DNA of 64,000 nucleotides, taken from contig JALPQD010000206.1 of the NCBI GenBank assembly GCA_023101885.1, positions 3,196,954 to 3,260,953 of the forward strand, read 5' to 3'. This DNA comes from Typhlomys cinereus (lineage: Eukaryota > Chordata > Mammalia > Rodentia > Platacanthomyidae). Positions 22,747 to 35,282 of this stretch are shown here, piece after piece. How positions within the stretch are numbered: position 1 is the first letter of the stretch; every line of letters starts with the position of its first letter. The notes under the pieces were generated by a model. The model had not been told where the DNA came from, did no database searches, and saw only the letters and a list, made by a program, of their open reading frames with translations. A program made the position numbers and the translations under genes.

Positions 22747-23458
22747 TCATAAACATCTTATATTCACACCAAACGATTCAATGGAAAATTTAAGGAATAT
22801 TTGACATTACAATTTTAGTGGGTGCTATTGTTGATATGCAAGAAGTATGATTATTTACAATTAAGCATAGATGGAAAATGTTTTCTCGCCACATGGTCTG
22901 GCAAGAAACACAAGTAGGAGCTGGAGAGGTGGCTCAGGGGTTAAGTCTCTGCCTTGCAGGTGGGAGGTCCCTAGTTCGGATCCTAGACCCCATGTACAGA
23001 TGCCAGGCAGAAGCCGGGCGGCCTGTGCTTCTGACCCTGGTAGGGTAGAGCCTGTGAATCCCGGGGCAGAGAAAACAAGGAGGAGGTGGAGGCGTCCATG
23101 GTGGTTCCCGAATTCCTCCGTGGTTCCACACACACATACATACACACACGCACTCAAACACACATATACGCACAATTAAATAAATAATAAATAATTAAAA
23201 ATTTTAAAAAAACACAAGTAAAGATACTGAAAATATCTTGCAACCACCAGGGTCAACAAATGTAAACGGGCTGGAGATATTGAAAGGGCACATAGAACAC
23301 TGACACATTTCTAAACCCCCACCTGGCCCGTAAAGTGCATCTTCTATAAAATGTTATTGAAAAGGTTTTTCCATCAGGGATTGTGAAAAAAAGTTTTAAG
23401 ATTTCATACAAGCTAAGATGCCCAATGACAGGCTAAAACCATGCATGTGTAAGAAACT
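22747..23458. other. Unique spacer of unit 1 (block V)
   Basis: 22747-23370 matches the right edge of the window (63690-64000). Apart from the SINE at 22917-23209 I see no gene. In unit 2 the DNA jumps from the equivalent of 22794 straight to the equivalent of 27931. Confidence 0.5.
22917..23209 (+). mobile_element. Young B2-superfamily-like SINE with TSD
   Basis: Head 'ggagctggagaggtggctca' with A box 'tggctcagggg' and a B-box-like 'gttcggatc' about 35 bases later, a GC-rich body, a CA-rich stretch and an A/T-rich tail ending in 'attttaaaaa'. Direct repeats 'aaacacaagta' (22906-22916, 23210-23220). Unit 3 (63851-63866) has the empty site. This is the best-preserved SINE in the window and the best reference for the family. 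Confidence 0.93.
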
Positions 23459-26400
23459 AAAAAAGCTGGTTCTTTGAAAAAATCAATAACATTGATACAC
23501 CCCTAGCTAAATTAACCAAAAGCAGGAGAGAGAAAACACAAATTAACAAAATCAGAAAAGAACATGGAGTTATCACTACTGATACCCAAGAAATCCAGAG
23601 AATTATAACATCATATTTCAAAAACTTATACTCTGTGAAGTTTGACAACACAAAAGAGATGGATGAATTTCTAAGTAAACACAACTTACCAAAATTGAAT
23701 CAGGAAGTTGTGAATTATTTAAATACTCCTATAACATATAAGGAAATTGAGGAAGTAATCTTGAATCTTCCCACCAAAAAATGTCCTGGACCGGATGGAT
23801 TCAGCACAGGGTTCTACCAGACATTTAAGGAGTTAATAATACCAATACTCCTTAAACTGTTCGATCAAATAGCAAAGGAAGGAACACTACCAAATTCCTT
23901 CTATGAAGCTAATATTGTTTTAATCCCAAAACCTAATAAAGACTCACTTAAAAAAGAAAACTATAGGCCGATCTCTCTGATGAACACAGACGCAAAGATT
24001 CTCAACAAAGTCTTAGCGAATTGGATTCAAAAACATATTAAAAAGATTATTCACGGGGACCAAGTAGGCTTCATCCCTGGCACACAAGGTTGGGTCAACA
24101 TACGCAAATCAATAAATGTAATTCATCATGTAAACCAGTCCAAAGTCCAAGACCACATGATACTCTCGATAGATGCAGAAAAAGCTTTTGACAAGATCCA
24201 ACAGCCTTTTATGATCAAAACGCTAGAGACAGTAGGAATGGAAGGAACCTTTATCAATATAATAAAAGCTGTATACAACAAGCCCACAGCAAGGATTATG
24301 CTCAATGGGGAACAATTGGAAGCATTCCCACTTTGATCACAAACTAGGCAAGGCTGTGCACTCTCACCACTTCTATTCAATATTGTACTTGAAGTCTTAA
24401 CTGAAGCCAGAAGACAAGAAAGGGACATAAGAGGGATTCAAATCGGCAAGGAAGAAGTCAAGATATCCCTATTTGCAGATGACATGATCTTATACCTGAG
24501 GGATCCCAAAAACTCCACCAGGAAGCTCCTGGAACTAATTGAGAAGTTCAGCAGGGTGGCAGGATACAAAATAAATGTGCAAAAATCAGAGGCCTTCCTA
24601 TATGCCCAGAATGAAAGAAGTGAAAAAGTCTTGAGAGAAACAATCCCATTTACTATAGCCCCTAAAAAAATGAAATATCTTGGTATAAACCTAACCAAGG
24701 AGGTAAAAGACCTTTACAATGATAACTTTAAAGCCCTAAAGAAAGAAACTGCAGAAGACACCAGAAGGTGGAAAGACCTCTCATGTTCTTGGATTGGCAG
24801 AATCAACATCGTAAAAATGACCATCCTACCAAAGGCAATATACAAATTCAATTCTATACCAATTAAAATCCCAAAGCAATTCTTCAAAGAAATTGACCAA
24901 ACAATCTCAAAGTTCATATGGAGGCACAAAAGACCCAGGATAGCAAAGACAATCCTGAGTAACAAAAACATTGCTCGAGGTATTACCATTCCAAACCTTA
25001 GTCTATATTACAAATCCATAGTTATAAAAACAGCCTGGTACTGGCTCCAAAATAGGCACACAGATCAATGGATAAGGATTGAAGACCCAGATATAAGCCC
25101 ACAAAATTACAACTATTTGGTCTTTGACAAAGGGGCCCAAAGAATCCAATGGAAAAAGAACAGCATCTTCAACAAATGGTGCTGGCAAAACTGGATCTCC
25201 ACATGCAGAAGATTAAAGCTGGACTCGTACTTGTCACCATGTACAAGACTTAATTCCAAATGGATCAAGGACCTTGATATCAGGCCAGAGACTATAAAAA
25301 CCGTAGTTGAAAGGATAGGGAACTCCCTCGAGCTGATTGGGCTAGGCCAACATTTCCTAAACAGACATCCAGTGGCACAGTCACTGCTACCAACTCTCAA
25401 CAGTTGGGATCTTGTGAAATTAAAAAGCTTCCGTTCAGATAAAGAGATTGTAACGTGAGCTCAAAGGCAACCCACAGAATGGGAGAAAATCTTCACTAAC
25501 CACACATCTGATAGAGCTCTACTGTCCAGAGTGCACAAAGAACTTAAAAAAACTAAACATCAAGGAAGCCAATGGCCCAATTAAAAAATGGGCCCTGGAA
25601 CTTAAAAGAAATTTTACCAGGGATGAAATTAAAATGTCTAACAAATATCTTAAAAAATGCTCCACTTCTTTAGCCATGAGGATAATGCAAATCAAAACTT
25701 TCCTGAGATATCATCTCACCTCGGTCAGGATGGCAAAAATCCACAATACAAACAACAACAAATGCTGGAGAGGATGTGGAGAGAGGGGAACTCTCCTACA
25801 TTGCTGGTGGGAGTGCAGGCTCATACAGCCACTCTGTCGAGCCGTCTGGAGATTCTTAAAGAAATTAAAGATTGAAATGCCATATGACCCTGTGATTCCA
25901 CTTTTGGATATAACCCCACATGCAGCAGAGTTTCACCTTGATAGCACAAGCATGACCATGTTCATAGCAGCACTGTTTACAGTAGCAAAGACATGGAATC
26001 AACCCAAATGTCCAACATTGAAGAGTGGATAAGGAAACAGTGGTATATCTATACAATGGAGTACTGCTCAGCCATCAAAAATGATGAATTACTGGAATTT
26101 GCCGGGAAATGAATGTCATTAGAAACAATTATATTAAGTGAATTATCCCAGACCCAGAAAATTAAGCGCCGTATGTACTCCCTAATAGGTGGCTCCTAAT
26201 ACCAAACCTACCCAGCCCATCTTGTGGCACTCATAAGTAAATCTATGTATTACCTACAGTAATTGCAAGGATTACGAACAGGAGGGATGGGGTTGGAGGG
26301 CCACACCAGAAACAAGGAGAGAAGTGACCATGTTACAGGAGAGAAAATAGACCTCCTTCAAGGACTGCAAGAAAGTAATGTGACACTTAGTTAAGTTCAC

Positions 26401-27290
26401 AGACATTCGTTCCTGATCATGTACAACTAAGGGGGTATGAACTCACCAGAAGGGGAGGGCATATCGTCCGGCAGATTAAAAAGTAACCATTTTGCAAATG
26501 GGTGATTAACCCCTCCCATTTGCAAATGCCATGTGACCCTGCGATTCCACTTTTGGGTATAAGTATTACATCTACCCTTGAATGTGCTCTTATAATAAGA
26601 CTCCAGTTTAACAGCTTTTTGTCTCTGGCCAGGGGGTGATATACAGTGCCCATCACGATGGAGTGAAGGGCATTATAGGAGCAACAAAACTGCAAAAGAA
26701 AATCAACAAACCACTATCCAGAACTTCAGAGACTCTATATCAACCACCTAGAACTAGGCCAGCCTAATCTCTCCCCATCCTGAAGCTCAGGGACATTTGC
26801 GGAAGAGGGGGCAGTAAGAGTGTAAGAGCAAAAGGATGGGAGGAGCAATGATGTGCGAGATACTCCACACAAGTTAGGGCCGAAGCAATCATAATTGGAC
26901 TTTGCATGCCGGGCGCAATGTCCAACACACTATTGACCTCACAAGTCTAGCATCTGCTAAAGGCACCAAGATCCTTGGAGGCAAGGGATTGACAGGCACA
27001 GTAGTGTTCCTATACTTAAGGGGAACACAGGAAAGGGTTCAGGGAAAGGTCACTGGGTCCTTGTACGTCATCGGAGAGGAGGGCCCAGAGGAGAGTCAGG
27101 CATGCACAAGAAAGGACTCTGGGAATTGGGATGGGAGGCACGGGGGGATGGGGAGGGAGGGATGAGGGGAGGGGGAGCAGGGGGTTCCGGGGGAGGAAGA
27201 GAGAAGGAGGGAACTGGTGTACCTATTAAGTTTGTATGAGCTGAAATAATAATAAAAATATAATAAAAAACATAAAATATGGCTGGAGAG
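23459..27290 (+). mobile_element. 5'-truncated L1 with recognisable reverse transcriptase
   Basis: It begins inside ORF2 ('KAGSLKKINNID', after the endonuclease). Frame 23635-24336 has RT motifs '[13 protein letters not shown]', '[19 protein letters not shown]', 'FIPGTQGW' and '[13 protein letters not shown]'. A TGA at 24334 (CGA-type change) interrupts it; the same frame runs on through 'LFADDMILYL' (catalytic FADD, about 24470-24500) to a second TGA at 25456. A frameshift then precedes the Cys-rich '[18 protein letters not shown]' (25766-25820). ORF2 ends near 26140; the 3'UTR has a G/A-rich tract (27120-27210) and ends 'gtttgtatgagctgaaata'. The EN domain is missing and two stops are present, so it is dead. 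Confidence 0.95.
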
Positions 27291-27498
27291 ATGAAAAAAA
27301 AAGAAAATCCATTTAATGCGCATGGATACGCTTCGTGAATTATGAAGTGTACTGAGACAAAAAGCATCGTAATAGCTACTGGGTCACGAAGTTGATTATA
27401 TTGTTCACTGTACCACCTAACTACAATTACAAATGCATAGTTCATCTTCTGACCGAAAAATAAAACAAGCTTCTTAAAGACAAAAAAAAAAAAAAAAA
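27291..27498 (+). mobile_element. Candidate 3' transduction or separate retroposed 3' end
   Basis: Beyond the L1 3' end about 190 bases of non-L1 DNA lead to 'aaaaataaaacaagcttc' and a 17-base A run (27482-27498). The AATAAA followed by poly(A) suggests readthrough by the source L1 of 23459-27290. An independent processed fragment is equally possible; TSDs are obscured by A-rich ends. Confidence 0.5.
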
Positions 27499-27501
27499 GC
27501 T

Positions 27502-28211
27502 TAGAGATCTGTGGCTTCCTTCAGTGTCAGGCAGAGGTGGTACCATGGAATTCACTGGGTCATGACATTTGGTTCATAAACAATGATTTTTTAATACATT
27601 TGACTACAATGTTAACTTCCTTCTGCCTTAAACTCTGATTAGAAGTGTGCTGATCAAAATAATAAATAGGTTGCCAAAGGTGTACTTAAATAATTTAAAT
27701 CCATGTACGTTGTACCTAACAGAAAGTTGGTTGATTGAAAAAATGACAGGTGGCTGATTTTCCGTGATAATTTTTCAGACTTAGAGTTTCAAAAAATAGC
27801 CTGTGAGAAAGTAGTTTGAATTTGTACTATAAAGCTTCACTTTTGTTACCCCAACTCCATTAAGTAGCCTCAATAAAATCAATGATATGTTGCAGCTAAG
27901 CTTATCACATGATTTCTTTTTTTAATTTAAGATAAATAAAAATTTCTTGTATCTTATGTCCTCTTAGAAATGTGCAATACCATTCACCATAACCTTAAAT
28001 TTCATGTAATGCACTGAAATATTCTACTATACCTCATAAATGCATGCATTTGTTATTTTTCAAAGGATTATATATCTACATGCTAAAAAAATCATTGAAA
28101 CTACATTTCATTGATTAGTCCTTGTTTCTATGAGCAGAATGAGCACATTGCATGTTGAGAGTTAAAACCACTTGTTAAATATTTGTTTTTTATCAAACAA
28201 GATTTTGTTAA
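27502..28211. other. VAPA-copy-2 distal 3' flank
   Basis: No gene or repeat recognised. From 27924 rightwards it matches 46755 onwards in unit 2; 27502-27923 is unique in the window. It may include part of the long VAPA 3'UTR carried by the retrocopy, which I cannot verify. Confidence 0.4.
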
Positions 28212-28225
28212 CAGTTTTATTTTTT

Positions 28226-28515
28226 TTTAATTTTTTTTTATTCAACTGTGCGCATGTGCATGTGTATGTGCGCATGCGCGTGTGTGTCTGTGTGTGTGTG
28301 TCTGTGTATGTATAGAACCACGGACGAATTCGCGAACCACCATGGACGCCTCCACCTCATTCTGCCCAGGGATTCACAGGCTCCGCCCTACTAGGACCAG
28401 AAATGCAGGCCGCCCCCGCTTCCGCCTGGCGTCTATACGTGGGTTCTGGGATCCGAACTCAGCACCTTCTGCCTGCAAGGCGGAGGCTTAACCCCTGAGC
28501 CACCTCTCCAGCCCC
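28226..28515 (-). mobile_element. Young B2-superfamily-like SINE, antisense
   Basis: The reverse-complement head 'ggctggagaggtggctcagg', B-box-like 'gttcggatcc', GC-rich body and a CA/TG tail of about 50 bases end in a T-run on the left. Direct repeats 'cagttttatttttt' flank it (28212-28225, 28516-28529). The VAPA-3 flank (47046-47058) is the empty site. The insertion therefore followed the VAPA duplication. Confidence 0.93.
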
Positions 28516-28529
28516 CAGTTTTATTTTTT

Positions 28530-29090
28530 ATGATAAATTCCATTGGACAGGATTGTAAGACAAACAAATCAGAGAACAATTGCCTCACAAAGGGTAAGAA
28601 AAATTCTGCCATGATATTAGCAAAGGTAAAGGCGAAAATTTACACAGTAAGAGGCACCATTTCCCCACAGAAAACTTTTGGCATTTCCTGAATGATTGGA
28701 ATTAGCACTCTAAATAAATCATATTTCAAGATGTAACAGCGAGAGATAAAATTGAAAGGGATTATTAAAATAACATTTACAAGACTCTGAACAATTTTTA
28801 AACTCTCATTGAAATCACAAAGAACAATTCTTTATTTATGAATTTCATAAAGGAATTAATGTGCAACTGACATCTGCTAGTGATGATCTGTTAATATACA
28901 GTTTGTCCAGTTGCCAAATTTTTTTAAATTGTGTTTTCTTACCATTAGAGATCATTAAAGGCAAAGCCTATATGACGCTGTACACACAAAAAAATGGTCA
29001 CTGTGGGCCATATTACCAGTGACACGGTAGGTAGACAAATCTTTTTCTGGTCGAGAGGAAACAAAGAAAGAACACTCTACATGCTTCACT
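28530..29090 (-). other. VAPA retrocopy 2, 3' side (putative 3'UTR)
   Basis: Non-coding DNA immediately 3' of the VAPA stop, colinear with 47059-47623 at about nine identical bases in ten in the stretches I compared. It is plausibly retained mRNA 3'UTR because it follows the stop directly with no intervening poly(A), but this was not checked against a parental gene. Confidence 0.45.
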
Positions 29091-29768
29091 CTACGAGATG
29101 AATTTTCCTAGAAAGAATCCAATGAAAATGGCTGCAATTACAACCAGAAGAGAAGGGAGAGGACTGGTGGCATTATCTCTGAAGGATGCAACCGAGGTGG
29201 ATCCAGGTTTATCTGAATGTGCTACCTTTCTGAGCCTTAAGCCTTCGTCTCTCAGGTGTCGATTTTCTTCTGATAGCTTCATCATTTCTCCCTGAAGTCT
29301 TTTACACTCTTCCATCAGTTTCCTCGTTTCAGTATCATTTAGTGAAACACTGTGTGGTTTTGGCAGGGGTCCATCTTGTTTAGATGCATTCAGTGGAACC
29401 GTTTTACTAGGCTCCATATCTTTCAGTTTATCGTTTTCCATCTGCTTTTCAAACACACATCTCAATTTAGAATCCATTAATTCATCTGGTTTTGCCTCTT
29501 TCCACACAGCTTCCATATCTGAAATGTTTGGTGGAATAAACATTGTCTGTACCATAAACTTGTGTTTACTCTTTTCATTCAAATCATAGCCAAAAGGCGA
29601 GGTGCTGTAGTCTTCACTTTGAAACACACTTTTCTATCAGAAGGATTTCGTAATTTAAGAATTGTAGTGACTACCTCTGTGAAGGGGCCTTTTAAATGTG
29701 TGGTCTGTGGGTGGGTCGAGGACCAGGATTTGCTGGAGCTTCGCCATGGCCCCGGAGGCAGAAGCCAT
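29091..29768 (-). pseudogene. VAPA: VAPA retrocopy 2, frameshifted
   Basis: VAPA is an ER membrane tether whose MSP domain binds FFAT-motif proteins. This intronless copy starts [20 protein letters not shown] at 29768. A 1-base insertion near 29695 (compare 48300) shifts the frame to a stop at 29655. A 73-base deletion near 29609, relative to 48131-48203, removes the part of the MSP domain encoding the '...[18 protein letters not shown]' region. From 29627 the original frame is regained: '[14 protein letters not shown]', 'EEAK'-type linker, coiled coil '[19 protein letters not shown]' and C-terminal anchor '[19 protein letters not shown]'. The two indels sum to -72, so only the middle is out of frame. 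It cannot make VAPA. Confidence 0.95.
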
Positions 29769-30109
29769 CCGAGACAGCACAGAGCTGAGGCGCGCCCACT
29801 GAGGTGGTTCGCTCCCAGGGGCTAGGGATGGTGTGGCACCGGTTCCACCGAGCTCTGGGACCTGACTGGGCTTGCGCCTGCCAAGACTCTGAGCCTGCCA
29901 CTGTGATGCAGTTTCCAATGGCCGCCCACTGGGTCAGCAGCTCCGGATGTCACAACCGACTCAACTCCACACCAGCCGCTGCAGCCAAGAGCACTGCGAT
30001 CTCGGCGCCTCAAGTGATGGGCCCTGCATACTTGTTAAGAATTGAAGTATTGAAGACCTATACACACTACCAAAGTCAGATTACAAAACCAAGATGAAAT
30101 ATAAATTAT
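29769..30109 (-). other. VAPA retrocopy 2, 5'UTR and upstream flank
   Basis: GC-rich to about 30015, colinear with 48374-48690 and 1-300 but clearly more diverged than the coding part. Like the other copies it moves into AT-rich DNA and an L1 3'UTR remnant (30110-30230). Confidence 0.6.
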
Positions 30110-30230
30110 GGTTTTAGGGGTTTTTGTCATCCATTCCACTCTCCCCTTCTCCCCCTTCCTTGCACCCACCCCCTCTTCTTTCCCTTCTCCTGGTGTTTCC
30201 CCCTTCCTCCTTCCCATCCCCTGGAGCATC

Positions 30231-31135
30231 CTTTTTTTTTTTAACACATTTATTATTATTTCCGCTCATACAAACTTAGTAGGTACACCGGTTCCCTCCC
30301 TCCCTCCTCGTCCCCCCTCCTCCCTGCATCCCCTCGCCTCACCTCTTCCTCCCCATTCCTCCAGTGCCTAATGTCCAACACACTATTGGGCCCACAAAGT
30401 CTAGCATTTGCTAAAAGCACCAAGATCCTTGGAGGCAAGGTATTGACAGCCACAGTAGTGTTCCTATGCTTAAGGGGAACACAGGAAAGGGAAATGCCAC
30501 TGGGTCCTTGTACGTCATCTGAGAGGAGCACAAAATAAAATAAAAGAAAATCAACAAACCACAGTCCAGAACTTCAGAGACTCTATATCAACCACCTAGA
30601 ATGAGGCCAGCCTAATTTCTCCCCATCCTGAAGCTCAGGGACATTTGCGGAAGAGGGGGTGGTAATATTGTAAGAGCAAAAGGATGGGAGGAGCAATGAT
30701 TTGCAAGATACTCCATACAAGTTAGGGCCGAAGCAATCATAATTGGACTTTGCATGCCCTGCGCAATGTCCAACACACTATTGACCTCACAAAGTCTAGC
30801 ATCAGCTAAAGGCACCAAGATCCTTGGAGGCAAGGGATTGACAGCCACAGTAGTGTTCCTATGCTTAAGGGGAACACGGGAAAGGGTTCAGGGAAATGCC
30901 ACTGGGTCCTTATACATAATCAGAGAGAAGGGCCCAGAGGAGAGTCAGGCATGCACAATAATGGACTCTCTGGGAATTGAGGGGAGTCACTGGGGGATGG
31001 GAAGGGAGGGGTAAGGGGAGGGCGAGCAGGGGATTCAGGAGGAGGAGGAGGGAGGGAGAAAACTGGTGTACCTATTAAATTTGTATGAGCAGAAATAATA
31101 ATAAAAATGTATAAAAATAAAAATAAAAAATAAAA
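30231..31135. mobile_element. Composite of opposed L1 3' ends
   Basis: 30231-30370 is an L1 3' terminus in antisense (T-run, then complement of the G-rich tail). 30371-30525 is an internal L1 3'UTR piece in sense. 30530-31130 is a second sense 3'UTR ending in an A-rich tail, repeating the 30371-30525 text at 30764-30930. It interrupts the old L1 remnant of VAPA copy 2 and forms the left border of the inverted block. Confidence 0.8.
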
Positions 31136-31489
31136 AAATTAACACCATTTTTATGTGTTCGTTTGTGGGGGTGGATTCTTTGGAAATGTATACATTTCAT
31201 GTCTCACTTTGCTGATTTCCTTTAAAGCTCATATGTCATCTATCAACTTATGGGAAAAATATTCTTAGGACAACACAGAATCCCATGGCTAGCATTGCCT
31301 AGGTCGAGATAGTATTAGTTCTTAGTGGGAAGTAGACACGAATTGCTATAGAGAGGTATTGTAAGCTTTAATGCTTGCCAGTATTTTATGATATTTGTTC
31401 TGTCTACTTAGATGAATGCCACATGTCTGTTGGAAACAGTTTCATGGTTAAAGGTAAACAAACGTAAAGACCACAGGATATATTCAGGA

Positions 31490-32440
31490 AAAAAATTTTT
31501 ATTTTGCCTAGTTATACAAGCTCAATAGGTATTCCCTTCCCCCCCTTTCCCCCGAGTTGCTCCCCATTGTACTCTCCTCACTTCCCACTCTCCCCCTCCC
31601 TCTCAAGCCTTTTCCTTCCCTCCTCCTTTCTTGGTGCTTCCTACTTTCTCCCTCCCATCATCCAGAGCATCTGTTTATGTGGGCCTTAAATTTCTCTTGG
31701 AGTTGTCTACCCTAGTGAGGGTTCAGGACTCAGAGGCATAGTTTGGAGCCCTTCCTTGAGCTGTCCACTAGTATGGGAACTCTATTATGACTGTTTAACC
31801 CCTTGCCTCTAAGGATCCTACTGTCTGAAGCCTTCTCCCCTGTGATCCATGCTAGACTTTGGTGGTTTGTTGACATGATAGCATTTGTGCAGGTCAGGCA
31901 AGGTCCAATCACATTGTGGCTATATCCTGGCTAATGTAGCCCTGAATTGTGTGGAGTATCTTACATATCGTTGGCCCTCCCATCTTTAGGCTCTTATAAT
32001 CACTTTTAGGACCCTCTTCCTCAAGGTTCACTGAGCTTTAGGATTGGGAGAGATTTAGCTGGTCTGATTCCAGGTGAATAATGTAGGGTCCTTCGTGTTC
32101 TGAACTATGGTTTGTTGTTGTTTTCAGTTTTGCTGTTCCTAAACTACCCTTGGATGTCTGCTGATTGGCTGTCGAGTTCATCTCCTAACCTCCTAACCAG
32201 AGATACAAGACTGTTTGAACAAAGATCTTTATATAAAGAAGAAACTCAAAGACGTGTAAGAATAGGAGTGGTGCACAGCATTGAGGAGGGTTTGTTTCCC
32301 CTTTGTGGATTGGTTAGTATCTGTCTGCCAGACTCTGTATCCCCTCTGATTGGGGAGATCAAAACCTGTTCAGTCCCCAAGCGAACAGGAAGGAAAGTGA
32401 GAGTCAGGTGCATCAGATGTCTGGCTATTTACATTTTTTT
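31490..32440 (-). mobile_element. Old L1 3'UTR in inverted block
   Basis: Reverse-oriented counterpart of 11780-12690, with the C-rich (+) tract at 31530-31660 and 'ttgcctagttatacaagctc' at its end. No coding part. Confidence 0.8.
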
Positions 32441-33285
32441 AAAATAATGAAAGTGGAGGAATTCCCGGTCCTCTATTCCCATACACAGGCAGAGCTTCTG
32501 CTTCATGGCCATTGCCCCTAATGACAAGTTGGTACTCGCAGTAAAAAAGACCTACTTACCTGATCTTTAGTGGCAGTGGGGGAAGAAGGGTCAATATCAG
32601 GGAATAACCAAATTTGCTTGTCTGGGCAAGAGACCTTTGTGGTGATTCAATGTGACAACTCTGTATGATCCACGTTCCATAAACAGAAATTAGTCAAAGA
32701 AGTTTAATGCAGAGTGAAACAATCTGATCTTTGATCCAAAGTATCACATGTACTAATTTTATTTCATGTCCATCATGGAATTAAATAATTCATCTCCATT
32801 TAATGTGACCCACCTATGTCTGAATACCAAAGAGATGATCAGTTACTACTACTTAAATGGAGTACATAAAATATTATTTCTATAATGTATTGGGACACTT
32901 CTGATGGAAAAAAAGCAATTCCTTATATTTCATCCCACTTTGCAGGATTATTATGACACAGAAAACAGAGTAAATGATCAAAAAGACTGTTTCTGTACAT
33001 GGCATGGAAAGACAAATATGAGGATGGTAAGGAAGAAATTTGTGGAGGAATGCATTTGAGAACTCACAAATTTCTGTAGTACAAATGAGTTTGCATTGAA
33101 CAAAACTCAGTATGACTCAAACACATCTGGAGGGATTGTGAAAGACTACTGATGGTTTTGGTTTTAGGAGATTATGAGGGCTAAGTCTATATTGTGGATA
33201 ATTAAAACTGCATTTTTAACAGAAAAAAGATACCATAAAATTATGATCATATATGTTACTTAGCTTCACAAGATTGATGAACCAT
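32441..33285. other. OR-B upstream spacer, inverted
   Basis: Counterpart of 10918-11780. No gene is seen. Confidence 0.4.
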
Positions 33286-34248
33286 ATGGATGCCACAAAC
33301 CAAAAAAGTGTTTCACATTTTTTCTTTTGGGTCTAACAGAGGAACCAGTACTGCAGCCCCTCATTTTTTGCCTCTTCTTGTCCATATAGCCTGTTAACAT
33401 CCTGGGAAATGTGCTCATCATTTTCCTCATGAGTTCTGACTCCCATCGCCAAACACCCATGTACCTCTTCCTCTCCAACCTGTCCTTCAGTTAGATCTGT
33501 TTAAGCACCACTGTCATCCACAAGATGCTGGTGAACATTCAAACTCAAGACCGGAGCATCACACATACAGGTTGCCTCCTTCAAGCCTGCTTTGTTTTGG
33601 AATTTTCTGCTTTAGAAAGTATCTTCTTGCAGTGAGAGCCTATGACTGCTGTGTAGCCATTTGTCACCCTCTGAGCTACACTGTCATCATGAACCCTCCT
33701 TTTTGTGGTCTGCTCCTTCCATGTTCCTTGTTAATCAGCATTATGAACACTGTGCTGTTTGGGCTTATATCACTGCAGCTGTTCTTCTGCACAGATGTGG
33801 AAGGATTGCTTTTCTGTGAACTTTCTCATGTTGTTAAATTTGCCTGTTCTAACACTCTCATCAATAATATCTTGGCATATATTATAACATTTCTATTTGG
33901 TGTCATCCCAACCTCTGGAATTATTTTCTTTTATACCCAAATAGTTTCTTCCCTTTTGAGGATATGATCAGCAAGAGGAATGTATAAAGCCCTCTCAACC
34001 AGTGGGTCTCACCTGTCAGTGGTCTCTTTGTTCTATAGTGCAGTACTGTGGGTTTACATCACTTCTAGCATTAATGTTTCTCCCAAGAAGAATACTGCTG
34101 CTTATGCAATGTGCGCCGTGATTCCGCAAATTCTGAACCTTTTATATACAACCTTAGAAAAAGGGACATGAGAGAAGCCTTGCAAAAACTCATCTGTAAG
34201 GGAGCTCTCTCTCGGGATATATTTTTTGGCCTAAGTTTGCATTTCTAG
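33286..34248 (+). pseudogene. Olfactory receptor pseudogene, type B, inverted block
   Basis: ATG at 33286 gives MDATNQKSVSHFFF, then a 1-base loss in 'cttttgggtc' creates an early TAA. The alternate frame reads '[15 protein letters not shown]' and meets TAG in TM1. TM2-3 text '[15 protein letters not shown]' is followed by TAG where other copies code Glu ('SNLSFSEI'). 33572-33967 keeps 'AYDCCVAICHPLSYTVIMNP', 'FFCTDVEGLLFCELSHVV' and TM5 to 'FFYTQIVSSLLRI', then TGA. TM6-7 follows at 33980-34171 and the family stop TAG is at 34246. It lacks the minisatellite. The same Asp-Cys in place of Asp-Arg occurs as in the unit-1 copy, so that change is older than their split. Confidence 0.9.
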
Positions 34249-35282
34249 CTTTACCACCATCACAGGTTTTCTGGTAAGTCTGAACGTATGATTCTTCTAT
34301 TACCAAAATCTTTTTTTGTATTAACTTGAAATTTTGTATATACAGACAAAATAAGTTTATGCCATTTCCCCCTCTCCTATCACCTCCCTCCTTTTTCACC
34401 CTTCCCTCTCTTCACCAATCCAGTCAAGTCCCATCCACTCTCATGTCTTTCTGCATGTGTGGACAACAGGGCTCTTATTGGGTGCACCTGAGTAAGGGAT
34501 CAGGTCTCTGTGGTAATATAAGTGGCTTTTCAGTGGGTGAGCTTATGGATGGGAAAGTTCCCTTTCTCATGTCAGACACTTATCTCATTTATTCTCTCTG
34601 AATGTCATTGTTTCTCCTGAGATCCTCTCCAGTACATGGGGTCGGGGAAATGATGTTTTGGCCACTGATCTGTTGGAAGTATTCCCATTTGTAGCATCAC
34701 CATAAGCTTCCAAATGTCAAAAATCAGAATCTGTTTTTCTTCTATGTTTCTTCAGGAAACATAGACGCTCTGTGTCCAGGGTACACGAAGTCAGTGATCC
34801 TTTCCCTCCCTTACAGTATGACGGTTCCTGGGACAGGCATGCTGAACTGTCCTGTGACTCCAGATCACATTCAGGCTCTGTGCACTCCTTGTAGTCCTTA
34901 GGAGTTTGATACCCATAGCTCCTTGCTCTTTAGACTCCATTTCCCTACAATTTCAGGGCAGGAAACATCTCTGAGGAGCTAACATGATCAATAAAGAACT
35001 CTTATGTGAATGATTCAGACTCTCAGGCAAGTCGGGGGAAATTCCTGCAGTTTTGATTCACATTTGTTTCAAGTATCAGGCAGACCTTCATTTGTTCTCT
35101 TAACTCTCACTTCTTGCCCTCTCTTGTTTATCTTAAGGGATACATGCTGGTAACACAATCAGAAGGACATTATATCTACATCATTTCCTTACATAGTGAG
35201 ACAATTATTGTACAAATACCAAATATTGTATAAATACATGAGGCAATATGATTCACGTGTGATAGTTAAAATTGGCGGTCGA
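34249..35282. other. OR-B downstream spacer, inverted
   Basis: Counterpart of 8776-9726. The C-rich run at 34360-34440 is the complement of the old L1 3' tail. No gene is seen. Confidence 0.4.

Noticed and set aside
22318..22793. Proline-rich open frames on both strands (also 52019-52454)
   Set aside because: Both strands are open because the DNA is GC-rich L1 5'UTR monomer sequence.
22917..23209. tRNA gene signal (A and B boxes)
   Set aside because: The boxes belong to a SINE head; no cloverleaf is complete and the element has a TSD and an A/T-rich tail.
23635..25458. Long open frames that could be read as host reverse-transcriptase genes
   Set aside because: They are L1 ORF2 pieces with stops, followed by L1 3'UTR and an A-rich tail.
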